From Nereocystis luetkeana (taxonomy: Eukaryota; Sar; Phaeophyceae; Laminariales; Laminariaceae), in contig JARUPZ010000004.1 of NCBI GenBank assembly GCA_031213475.1, forward strand, positions 1,723,501-1,787,500: DNA of 64,000 nucleotides, given 5' to 3'. The translations under genes were made by a program, and so were the position numbers. The notes under the pieces were generated by a model. The model was given only the letters and a program-made list of their open reading frames with translations. It was not told the origin of the DNA and did no database searches. Shown piece after piece: positions 35,747 through 46,400 of this stretch (positions within the stretch are counted from its first letter, which is position 1; every line of letters begins with the position of its first letter).

Positions 35747-37884
35747 GTAGCACGACCCTTGCCTCATTGGCATGTATTTTTATGTACATACGTATACTTG
35801 TATATCTTTATATTCCGACGCCCCCTACAGTACGTATATCGAGTACAAATATTTCACACGTCAGGTAGGTCAGGAACTTTGATCATTTATACCTTCAGGG
35901 CAGACATTTAACCTGGTCTGTGTGTCCATATACTTACTTCACAAGTGCGCTAGATCGCCCACTTGACGGTCTCAACTCTTCGGGGTGGACATATTTCCTT
36001 GTCGGTAAGGTCCGATTGGCAGGTGTCCGGATGGAAGCCGCATCGATCGCGTGATACACGGAATTGTACCGGGTAGGATCAGTACTGTTATAAACGGATC
36101 TGGCACAGCAGCTCAAACCGGCAGGTTAGATCGTTGAGATCGTGATATCTCCGATGCGTGAAACACGAAGTCGCGGCCCAGCTTGGGACACCCTCCCTGC
36201 TTCAGCCGGGATCGTCCAACCTAAACTAATCCTTCGGCGCATCCGTCCACCCGCTCCCGCTCGTGAGCTCGAACTTGCGAGGCAACTTGGAGCCAGAAAC
36301 GTTTCGCGAGTTGTTTTTTTCGTGATTTCGAAAGCACGAAAACTCGCAACGTCGCGAGGTGGATTAAGTTGAAAGCCGAAACTGATACATAACAGTACCG
36401 TGGCTATATCACCTATAAAAGTAAACGATTTTCACCAAACTTTGGCTGGTGTCCTTGAACAACGTTTGGCGTACTACTGTCGTATGCGGATGTACTCGAA
36501 AAGGATACCAAAAAACGTGTTTCGTTATAACAAGAGAGATAGTAAGTTCTTGGGGCGGAAAAAGGTAAAAAGGGGAACGACTTGGATTCTTGATCACATG
36601 TACGACGTAGCAGTAATGTTTGAGATTTCAAACTTGAGGTTGTCATTTCATCGCCCAGTGTACTTCCAAGTAATTTGTATATTTTGGCTAAACGCCTAGG
36701 CGCGGCTGCTCGACGATATATTTCTGAGGTCCGCCGTTTACTGCTTCTGGTACGCAAAAGTACCGAAACCACTCCCTACATTTCGTATGTGCTTCCTCGA
36801 TTGTTTTGTTGAAGTTCCACTGTCTAGGACGATATATATGTGGAACTGGCCGCGCGCTGGCAGATTTGTTTAGAAGACGTCCTAATGGCGCAATGCGCGG
36901 AAGACGTTCGGCGGCATTTCGGCGGCTCGATCCTTATGAATGCACCACATACCTGCTTATACACGATAACATATTTTAATATGCCTATCGCAGTAGCTTG
37001 AGCGCGTCGATGTGCCCGGCCAAGCAACAATCCCTTCCTCCATCATGCAACGCACGTGGCAGCACCCCAACTACCTTACTCGCTAATATTCTACAACGCT
37101 GTGCCCCTTTCCCTCGTTCAATGCTTGCTTACTCTGTGTGCTTGGCCCACTTGGTTGCCTGCTGCCACTTTTCAGCGTTTCGATAACTATTTCTCAAGTC
37201 AACAAGCACACCCTTCCAGTCAGCAGTCCTGATTGCGCGTACAGTCACAACCAGGGTATGGACTTGAAGATTCGCGCGAAAGCTAACCGCAAAGCCTCAG
37301 CCTGCACGTTCACGGATGGTACGAGCGCCAAAAACAGCGAGGACTTATGGCGATGCATGCGCGAAGCTAATTGCGATATCACGGACGACTCGCTGCAGAT
37401 GGTCATTTACAGAGACCCGAGGCCAGCGGTCGTGAGCACGTTCTATCACCTAAAAATGTACTCCAAAATAAAGGTTGGAAGCCTGCAAGATTTTATCGCA
37501 GAGGCATTGCCGACTCTATGCGAGTGGTTGGTCGTTCGGCACATCCTTTTTTCTGGTGTGCTCCGCCACCAATCAATGGAGTGTTGGTACGACGAGGCCA
37601 TGGCCGACCCATTGGAATGGTACTACCACTGGTATGACTCGGTGGGTCTGCAACCTCCGTATAGTGTTGTCCACGCCGCCGCAGAAGCCGCATCAATCGA
37701 CGACCTTGGCTTCCGCCACAAGAGAATTGAAGTACATAGGGGTGAAACTGCGAGGAAGGATAGTGGTGTGAGGAAATTCGAGGACGAGGTCAGCCCGGAA
37801 GTTTTCAAGGCGGCCGATGCCGTACTGCGTGTGTGGCTTCCCCCTGTACTGCTGGAAAAGCTAGCTATAGAACCTAGTAGTTAG
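33624..37884 (+). CDS. PAPS-dependent sulfotransferase, three exons
   Basis: Predicted to transfer sulfate from PAPS to a carbohydrate, probably in the Golgi. The exons are 33,624-33,924, 35,221-35,362 and 37,176-37,884. All junctions are GT-AG (TTTG/gtgagg, gagcag/GT, GAAAG/gtacaa, cttttcag/CG) and the reading phases fit (1, then 2), giving 383 codons. Residues 2-18 form a hydrophobic signal or membrane anchor. The 5'-phosphosulfate loop is RGEPKSGTG (71-79) and the 3'-phosphate motif is YRDPRPAVVS (226-235), followed by a Trp-rich C-terminal part. The middle exon supplies RMVFEPAL and the Cys pair CSC. The ATG at 33,624 was chosen for its position just before the hydrophobic segment; an upstream in-frame start at 33,453 would hide it. 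The loop has Gly where most cytosolic relatives have a second Thr. Family assignment is from motifs only; the substrate is unknown. Confidence 0.82.
33925..35220 (+). other. intron 1 of the sulfotransferase gene
   Basis: A 1.3 kb GT-AG intron. It contains a complete MITE copy (34,841-35,083) that ends only 137 bases before the acceptor. Apart from that MITE nothing else recognisable is seen. Confidence 0.75.
34841..35083 (+). mobile_element. MITE family 2, copy 2, in sulfotransferase intron 1
   Basis: 243 bp; ends TTCTTTTCGGAGAG and CCTCCGATAAGAA form an imperfect terminal inverted repeat of about 35 bases with the adjoining sequence. Same orientation as copy 1. Confidence 0.72.
35363..37175 (+). 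other. intron 2 of the sulfotransferase gene
   Basis: A 1.8 kb GT-AG intron with a polypyrimidine acceptor (ccacttttcag). It holds a (TA)n tract at 35,707-35,743 and, at about 35,505-35,610, a short stretch resembling 54,225-54,330. Several open frames inside it show no family resemblance. Confidence 0.72.
35707..35743 (+). repeat. (TA)n microsatellite in sulfotransferase intron 2
   Basis: About eighteen TA units. Confidence 0.9.
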
Positions 37885-38575
37885 TATAGTAGAAACATGA
37901 TTCAGCTTCGAGACAACAGCAGACGTAACCAGAAGCCGGCGGACAACCACGCTCACGTCAAAAGAGTTTTTTTAATGGCATCGGTTGTCGGCGCCTCGGT
38001 GACAATTGGTCGTGTGGCAACCCTCGTCGTTTTTATTTCGGGGTAGTTGTTTAGTAAGAGACTCCTGGTAGAGAACGGCGGCCTATTGTCGTGAATCCCA
38101 TGTAGTGGCAACTGGACCCCAGCAGCGTATTGGCGTGATTGCGATTGTTATGCAGAGACTGCAGTACAGACTAGCATCGTAGCGGCCTCACTGTACCTGC
38201 AAGAGGTTTATGATGTGTTCGCGTATTTTGAACAGCAGCGGTGGGCTCACTGACTGTGTACAGATGAAAGAATGGCACTTCAATGAAGGAGCGTTTTACG
38301 TACCGTTCTCATTGGAACATCCCAGAGCTGGCAAATATCCTTTTGTACGATTCAGATCTGCTCTCTGCCGTTCGGGTCTGGGATATGTACCCCGGTGGAA
38401 ACGTCGTTGTGAGGTAGCCTGCGCCAACAGTATGACTATGTATTCTGTATATATGTCCGTCTTGGAATGAGGCACATGATCACTCGCGTAGGCGGCCTAT
38501 ACTCGGTAGTGGGCATTGTGGTACCCCCCCCTTACCTTAGCCTTGAGATCGGATATCCTGCTCGTCGGGAGAGCG
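37885..38575. other. region after the sulfotransferase, no gene seen
   Basis: It probably includes the sulfotransferase 3' UTR. An 86-codon frame (38,210-38,470) resembles nothing known. Confidence 0.4.
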
Positions 38576-38707
38576 ATGGCAGAAGCGACAACGATGGTAT
38601 GCTTCCTCGTTTTCTATTTGAGCTGGTCCTTGCCGCTGTCGTTGGGCCAACCAGTAGACTGTCGCGGTGCTGACGGTTGCGCTGGACGTTCAATATCGGC
38701 TAGCTGA
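38576..38707 (+). CDS. short frame with signal-peptide-like start
   Basis: An ATG frame of 43 codons beginning MAEATTMVCFLVFYLSWSLP, with a hydrophobic core and a likely cleavage before QPVDCRG. It lies 0.7 kb after the sulfotransferase stop and 0.6 kb before the tentative four-exon model, so it could be that gene's first exon, but no in-phase connection could be shown. A second open stretch at 38,743-38,963 (NYVVTVWCDRP and two more Cys) follows a good acceptor. No family is recognised. Confidence 0.22.
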   Translation: MAEATTMVCFLVFYLSWSLPLSLGQPVDCRGADGCAGRSISAS

Positions 38708-39283
38708 TTTTGCCCTTCGGAATGTGTCTGGGTCTTGTCCAGCGACCAGAGCTAAACGCGCTTCCTAATTACGTGGTGACCGTTTGGTGCGATCGTCCAA
38801 CCACCACTACCAAGGAGTGCACTGGAGAACGGGGAGTCGCATCGAGTTTGACCCGCGTCAGATACACCTTCTTTACGAGGCAGCCGGATACTATGTCGTC
38901 GAACTATAGTATACATCTACGCGAGTGCTCATCTACACCGGGGCAGCCGACCAAGCCGGGTTGATTAGTAGCGAGGAAATACGTTTGTCGGCCCGCCTGA
39001 GTGTGAGATCAATGAGTGTGAGTCAGGCTCTTTTTGGTTTGTTTGTTCCTCCCCCCCCCCCCCGACTTTCTTCACAATCCCGAGGCAACGTCCTCGTGCC
39101 AGCATGCAACCGTGTTTATTTTGCAGCACCCTGCTGATGTGGAGCAGCAGAGCTACGCGCGTGGCTCCGATCTAAGGTTAACTTAGTTCACTGGATAACA
39201 ACAGGGAATTGCATTGTGTCCGGTATGCGGAACACGTTTGTATAGAGGCCATCGTTTTGCTTTCCTCTCATCAATCCGCACAG

Positions 39284-40914
39284 TCGTGTGTTGGGTTAAA
39301 CCTACCACTGGCCAGCACGAGTTCGTCCGCTTTCGAGGCCAGCGTATTGTCGACTGGTCAGGCGAGATTTGTGTTACAGTCGTGCAGTACCCTCCCCACC
39401 CTCGTTCGTAAGTGTACACGGGCCGGTAAACACAGCGCCCGCTTATCCGTATATATACAACTCAACACGAGCCGTAGGTTTAAGATGCCGTCTGTCCTAT
39501 GACATGGGCCTGGCATGAGTTTGCGGAGAAGCCGATCTGAAGCGTTTCGGCCCCAGATCTTGACGTTGATAGGGGGACTGTGGTTGATTGTTCCTACGTA
39601 TTAGGCCTTAGTGCCGTTGCTTGTCTGAATATGTTATTTGGCGGGTCAAGCTTGATGTCAGCGTACGACTACTGCTCGTGTTTCGCACACTGTAGGCGTT
39701 CGTCGCACCCACTCCAGTCAGTGCTGTACCATGGTATGTGTGTTCTTGAACCAATGTAGACCCGTAAGCTTCTACTGAAATCATAAGCCTGGCTGCGAAA
39801 CAGTTAGTATCAGGATGAATAGTGACTACCAACAAATCGCGTACACACGAAATACCACGAGTGTGTGATGCATAGCGGAAAATACATCGTGTTCGTGGGA
39901 GTGGCCAGCCTGACGTTCCGGTGTACCTAGGCAGTGGGTGGAGACTGGGTGAACTCGCTCCGACTCACTCCTTGCGTTCCGACTGTTTGTTTATTTTGTT
40001 TCTTCAACGGTTCCATTAATTGGAAATGCGGTGGTGTGAATAGCTCGCATTAAACGAATACCCTGGTAACTTATTAAGCTCACGTTTCATTGCGTGCATC
40101 CCCGCTCATCAGTCGGGTTTGACATGCTTTAAGAGTCGGAAGTTCCTAAATGCGTAGCAAATGGCCAAACAGCCAATTATGTTAGAGGACTCTTCTGGAG
40201 TAGGTCTACACATTCTTGAACGTTCGATGCCACCCCTGGTGTCTACCTTCTTCGAGGGATATCAGCTTATCGTATTGTTGTACTACTGTACGTACTGTAG
40301 TCACTTGCACGTTTGCTTCCTATACGATTGGGTGTACTCTTGTGGGGCCTCAGGGGTTAAGATCTAAATTACGAGAAGGACTGTATCGTATCGAACAGGT
40401 ATGAATAACGTCCATCGCCACGAGGTTTACCATCCTGCGCGCGTTTGGTATAGTTTCACAAATCTCAACTCGGACGAAATTTTCACACCAACAGCACAGG
40501 CTGTTTTGGGTGGCCCACAATGGAATCATTCTTTTTTTACATGCGGTGTTCCCTCTGAAGTTCCAATGAATGGCTGAAATTACTGTGTCATGTCGCCCGG
40601 CAGGATCTACGCAATGCGTGGTGGCAGTTCGGACGGGTCCTACTCGGAGCGGCTAATGATATTGGCAAGGACAGAACCTTAGACATTAGACGTCGTATCG
40701 AACAGGGAGATGGAGGTGTGTCGCCAGTGGGCGACGACCTCGTCTGCGAGTGAAAACCTACTGTAGATGCGAAACAATCGCTTGTCCGCTGTCTCTCGAT
40801 ACCACCCGAATACCAGGTAACAAATAACCTACAGGGTATCTGTCAGTGAACGTATGAATTGATGTTTTGGCACTACTCCCAGGTGGAGTGATCGACAGAT
40901 GCAGACATACTTAA
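39284..40914 (+). CDS. tentative four-exon gene of unknown function
   Basis: A chain of open segments bounded by splice-like sites: 39,284-39,407 (acceptor ccgcacag, donor GTAAGT), 40,301-40,398 (donor GTATGA), 40,604-40,715 (acceptor cccggcag, donor GTGTGT) and 40,883-40,914 (acceptor actcccag), ending in TAA. For the second and third segments only one frame is open, and it is the frame the phases require. The peptide includes QARFVLQSC, TIGCTLVGPQGL and NAWWQFGRVLLGAANDIG. No family is recognised and the 5' end is not found. A chance alignment of open frames remains quite possible. Confidence 0.28.
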
Positions 40915-41442
40915 AGCAAACGCGATCTCCTCGCACTCGGCAATACATACCTGGATAATGCTCCTATCGTGAAACATGGCTTCCCGTTCGATGCTCCTCT
41001 CCCTGCTGATATACGGTATCTACGACTTAGCCGCATATGGCCGTTATGGTACATATTCAAAACCCACCTACAAGCTGCCAAAAAAATAGCCACGAACGGC
41101 CCTCGCTGTAACGCGGACTCAACACGAGAAACACATGTCTGTATCCTTCGTATGCCAATATATTTTAAAGTACAGTAGCGTGACTCTACAAGATCCGTTT
41201 AGGAGTCAGCACAGCCGGCATTATTCGTGTCCTCGCCTTCTGTCGATTTGAGAGACGCTGGTGCTGCCCACAGCTGGGGGAACCATCGAGTCATTGTTGT
41301 GCAGTGTGCCACCCTGAAAATGTTACATTGTTTCTGTTCTGTGGCGTATCGGTAGTCGTACCAACCCGGGTGGAAAAGAGCTTCAGACACCTGGCGACCA
41401 ATGGAGGTGCCAGTGCCCCATTATAATATCCCAGTAGCATAC

Positions 41443-41484
41443 GCGAAATAGCTCTGCGCGATTGGTAGCTTCCGCCGCAGACGC
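41443..41484 (-). CDS. possible further exon of the vWA/WSC gene
   Basis: A 42-base segment preceded by ag and followed by gtatgc. It enters in phase 1, as the last firm exon at 43,492 requires, and encodes VCGGSYQSRRAIS, which resembles the CxCG-x-SY core of WSC domains. With this junction the first Cys of that core becomes Gly, and the intron would be 2.0 kb. This is an inference from phase and similarity; another exon could be the true one. Confidence 0.3.
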
Positions 41485-41499
41485 CTCCGCTACCACCGT

Positions 41500-43480
41500 T
41501 ACAGTAGTACCACCCAAAAACGGGACCATGCACACGTCCAGACACGTCATACACTGTACTGAAGTACATATAGTACTAGAGTGCCGACTTCAGGCAAGTT
41601 CTGGCTGTTCCTGGTGCAGCCAAGCGTGCTCTTAGTGGCCTCTGTGGTTGTTGTAGGATTTGAAGATGCTCATGCAGCCGTCACCTCCGCACGCCATGGA
41701 ATGATCTCCCGAGCACTCGTAGTCGCACACGCCTCCTTCTTGGTAGGCCGGGAGCTACCGCAGTGGCATGCTGCAAATTATGTCAAGTTTCAACGGAGCC
41801 ATGCAGCAGTAGTTCAACTTCGTTTGAAACGAGAATTAAACAGACACGCATCGAAAGGCTGGAATCGGTTTCGAGACTTTTCGGAGACGAGACCAGGGAA
41901 ATCAGCTTGTCACGATCAAAAGCTACTTGAAAGTATATAGTAGCATGGTCAGCAGAGAAAGATAAGACCCTATAATACCATTAGAAAAAAACACGTTTAT
42001 TTGTGTGTCACGGGGTGATCTCGAAATGAGTACCCCACTGCTGGGGCCTCAACCTATTATAGCATAAACTTCGCCAATCATAGCTTTCATGACACGAATT
42101 GTCATTTATAGATCGAGTTACATGGACAACACTGCCGTGTGGTGGCGGGGCTCAACGTATAGGATACCCTTTTTATGGCATGTCGAACAAAAACCGCCCG
42201 CGCACTCCACAACAAAGGTTGCATGTTGCCGCTGTGTACACGTCGGAGCGTATTGTCATGCCAGCCGTCATATATTGTTTTCTCGTGTGTCAGCCTCTAT
42301 ATACACGGTCCTCAAATTCAAAGCAGAACGGTCTAATGTTTCCCGCCTAAAACCAAATTCTGTACGCAGTGGGGTTCGGTACAATCTACTGGTATTAGTA
42401 AACTTTAATCGATAAAGCATGCATTAAACGTGGTACTAATCGTGCTAAGCAAGGTCTGGTTGGCGACTCGATCAAGTCAAAGGCCAAAATCTGAACGGAC
42501 GCATATCAACTGCAGCTAGCGCAGTAGGCGCCGTGGTGGAACTTATCGCCGCGGAAAAATTATTGCCCCACTTCCATTTATTTTCGTTTTCCACCAGTTC
42601 CTTTTGTATACTCGTAGTGGAGGGGAGGGGGTAGACACTGCGGTAATTTAAATGTGAACCTCGTCTACTCTGTTTAGCACGATTTCTGGCTTGAACGATT
42701 TTTTGGCCATGTTGGGGCCACGAAACCATGCAGTGATTACCCCCACAGACCCTACCAGAGATGATGGCCCGTACATGGCAGGCGCACGAAACACACGCAG
42801 TCCCGCCATGCACAGACGCACTTCTTAGTGCATGTTCACGCAACTGCTGATGATGTGGAGGGGCTGGGCGGCAGGTTCACGGCCCACAAAAAACAGATGG
42901 ATACCTTGTCGATTCAGTCACAGGCGAAGCCCAACGTACAAAAAAATACAAGACAACAGTGCGTAGAGATATGCAAACGACAGGACAGAATAAACACCGT
43001 GATGGGCTGTCGTGTTGATCGAAACACATCTACTTTTGTAGCATACCCTACGTTCTGATTGAACGTCTCCGACCAAACTAAAGCCTAGCACCGACGACTA
43101 ACCACGCCGGTAATCATACACGCCCGAATGAGTCTGCACGATTTTAGGGGTCGGAATCGGTCGCCTGGCAGGCTATAAAGGCACGTTCCCCAAGGTAAGT
43201 GGTTACGTTGTCGCTGCTGCTGTGTGTGTTTCCCCTTGTGTCCGGACTGCATCTACCTACGTTCGGCTTTCAGTCGACTAAGTGTACCTGGTTTGGCCGC
43301 TGCCGTACTTCAAAGACAAGTACGTCACGGAACAATCCATGCCCCCCTCCATAGGAAAATATGAAACTCTAACGGAAAATAGTCCAGTGCCATTTAATGG
43401 TGTTGTACAACAGCGGACTGTACCGATCAACCTACTCGTGCCCTCGGGGCAGGTGGCTCACTGAGAAACAACGGTTGCCC
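41500..43480. other. probable intron or intergenic space, no firm feature
   Basis: Either the next intron of the vWA/WSC gene or the space beyond it. A 120-codon open frame at 41,581-41,940 begins with GTG and has a hydrophobic start, but lacks an ATG or any family match. Confidence 0.35.
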
Positions 43481-43491
43481 ATTGAACCCAC

Positions 43492-46400
43492 CTGAAGAGC
43501 GCGCCATGGCGAAGTACTCCCAGCCCGAGGAGTTGCAGCTATCAGCGCACGTCTGAGGACACGTTGGACGGATGAGCAAGAGGTGCAGTGCCATCATGTA
43601 TTTCTGTGCCTGCCTGTCGTAGGTTTGGATTTGGAATAGAGTCACCCGCTCGCCACTGGGTTGCGTGGTTCGCGTCACTGCTCTCACGCTGCCACACTAA
43701 GTCGAAACAGGCGTGCTGCCCTGGGGGTGCATCTTCCATTTTTATCAGGGTCCTCAGTTAGTTGGGGAGCTCTCTACTTTGCCTCCAGCTGACTTCGAGG
43801 CGTCTCTAAAGGACTACCCGATGACCGATCCCATGGCTAGGGAACATATACCGAAAACTAAAAACGAGTACTCACGGCCTGATGGTCTAACACGCGCCCG
43901 AAGCTAACTATTTTTTCTCACCTGTGCCGTCATGTGGCTCGATCTGGACACTGGACCGTCGAGAGAACCGTTGTGGGAGTTGTGTACGTAACAACCCAGG
44001 TACTTGGAGTTCTTTGCCCGCCCTTTCCTAAGGTGCTTACCGCGCTTGGGGTACCTTCTGTGCTTCTTGGTTGGGCGTACAGTAGGCGCAGGGGTGCCAG
44101 CGTCACAGACGTCGCTCCCGACGACCAAGGAGGTCAGAAGGGACAGGTCGGGAGTGTTTCCCTGGTCATCCGTGTAGTCCGCGGATACGACGACGCTGTC
44201 ACCAGGGACCTCGCCACACACGTCGAGGACAACATCGAGTTCCGTGGGGGTAGACTCAAGGTCAGCCGCGCAAAAGGTGACTGTGCTCCCGGAGATGAAT
44301 CCAGAAGCGGTAGAGATGCTCGGAACGCTGAGGGCGATGTTCAACGTGGCGCCGGTGGATGGGCACGGTATGACGATGTCTCCAATTGACGAAAGGATGC
44401 CGTCCAAGGCCGCTGACGATTTGTGCGGAAGGGGAGTTGTGCAAGTACGACAAAGAGAGTCGATGCCATGGTTGGGCGAAAGCATGCCACAGGTAGAGAG
44501 TGCACCTAATCGATTTAACGCCCTTCCCTTAGGGGCATCTGTACCTGACATCAACACGAATTCTGTTCAAAATCAAAACGCAACGAGATGAACAACTCCA
44601 TCAGCTATGCATATGGTGGGTCACATGCGTGGTATTCTAGAGGGGTTGATGCCCCGGGTAAGGCGTCTAGTCAAGCACAAAAATACGACGAGGGAGTGCA
44701 ACGATCCCTCTCGGAGCACGCGTCTGTGACCATGGCGTTGACCAAGGCTACGGTACAGGGCTCACGCTTAGGTCTTCGACAGAAGCCGCTCACATCCACG
44801 CGGCAAAGTGACTTTACCCCTAATTTGATGAATTGTTAAGCTTTGATGGCTGTGTGGCTTCGAGAACAGCGCCGCGACGCGGTTTCTTGATACGTTGCGA
44901 CAAATATACACTTTCAAGACCAATTTTAGGTGAGGTGCAGATCCACTCGTCCGAGTAGCGTCAACGTATCAATGGGTATATGCGCAGCCCTCCCTCCCGT
45001 AAAGTCAGTTTAGCCGCGCCTGGAGCTTTTGACGGAGACTAGTCGTTCAAATCTCTAACGCTTACACTTTGTTTTCTATATTTATTTTGTCTTCGTCCCA
45101 TTTAGTACGCTTTCCCAGTAGTAGCCCCAAACCGGGGTCACAGAGCAGGCTCTCGTCCCCCCTCTCCACTATGGTACTTTCCTCGACTTTTATCGAGGGA
45201 ATGACTCAGCATTTTCTTCCGTCGTCGACTCGCGTCGAACGTTCCCCCTGGGACTGACTTCCGATCCGATTGTTTCCATAAAAGGGGGGCAGGCACAAGA
45301 AAAATGGGTGTTTTTTATTAATGATCTCGACATCTTTCCATAGACGCGTTGCTCGGCAATTGCACTCTTCGAACTAAGCGGCACAACACTTTGGCCTAGA
45401 GGGTGTGCTATCTTATCAAACGTGCTTTCTCACCGCCCGCGTCACACACCGTGATAAATTAACACCCTTTGATCTCTAAGGGTTCTCCGTTGGGGAACTC
45501 TTATGCCTCTCGCCCAAAAGCAGAGTTTTGAGGAAATTGAAAGCGCACCAAGAAATTACTAATCCCGTGTCCTAGGTAGGTTATACGTCAGTCTGGGGTT
45601 AAGGAACCCCGTCATTTTGTTTTGATTTTGTTCAGCCCAAACTGCTACCCCTGTAGCAGCCCCAGTCCGGCCTAACTATCTGGTACGTCGTGCTGAGAGA
45701 AAATCCTCCCCAGCCATCGTGACACACGACTCTACTGCAAAATACGACACTGGATGTTGTTGTGGCACTCCGAGAAATCACGTCAAATCACACTTGACCC
45801 ACATACGTTGTTTCTACGGTATACCGGGCGTGTCGGCGAAAGCAGGATTTAGGCCAGTATACGACGTTTCCGTTACACGTAGTGTCGCTACAATTAGTAC
45901 GTTTGGTTTAAAGTGCCAGATACATTGGACCCAGAACCGTTGGTCTTGTAGGCGTTGTATGGAAACACAGCATCGTGATGTTGATCTTGATCACCATGGT
46001 CGTCCCTACATACCGTGGCATCGGAACAACTCAGAACGTGTCCCAAACCGCATGTCGAACCAAATGACACCGAGCAGACCCTCTTCGACGGGCAACCAAC
46101 TCGTCGACACGAAAGTAAAAACTGTACGACATACACAAAAACTACCATGTGTGCAGGTACATCATATGAGGAAACCTATATCGTTAACCTGTACCTACAA
46201 CACACGGGGTCGGCGCGTCACGTAGGATACGATCGAAACTATGCCCAGTTATATTTTCGGCTACGGTACGTTCGTTGAGTGTTGGTCTTCTCTCTGGCAC
46301 AGTAGAACTGAATGCCGACAAATTGACACGGTGTCTCGAGCTTCCCGTTAAGGCCCGGCTTACCCTCAAGCAGGTCGAATTCTTCGACGAAGAAGACGTT

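Noticed and set aside
43934-44591. 151- and 115-codon + strand frames
   Set aside because: Shadows of the 44,412-43,922 exon of the vWA/WSC gene.
45719-46225. 168-codon + strand open frame
   Set aside because: It lies in a vWA/WSC intron on the opposite strand, with no motif or plausible domain.
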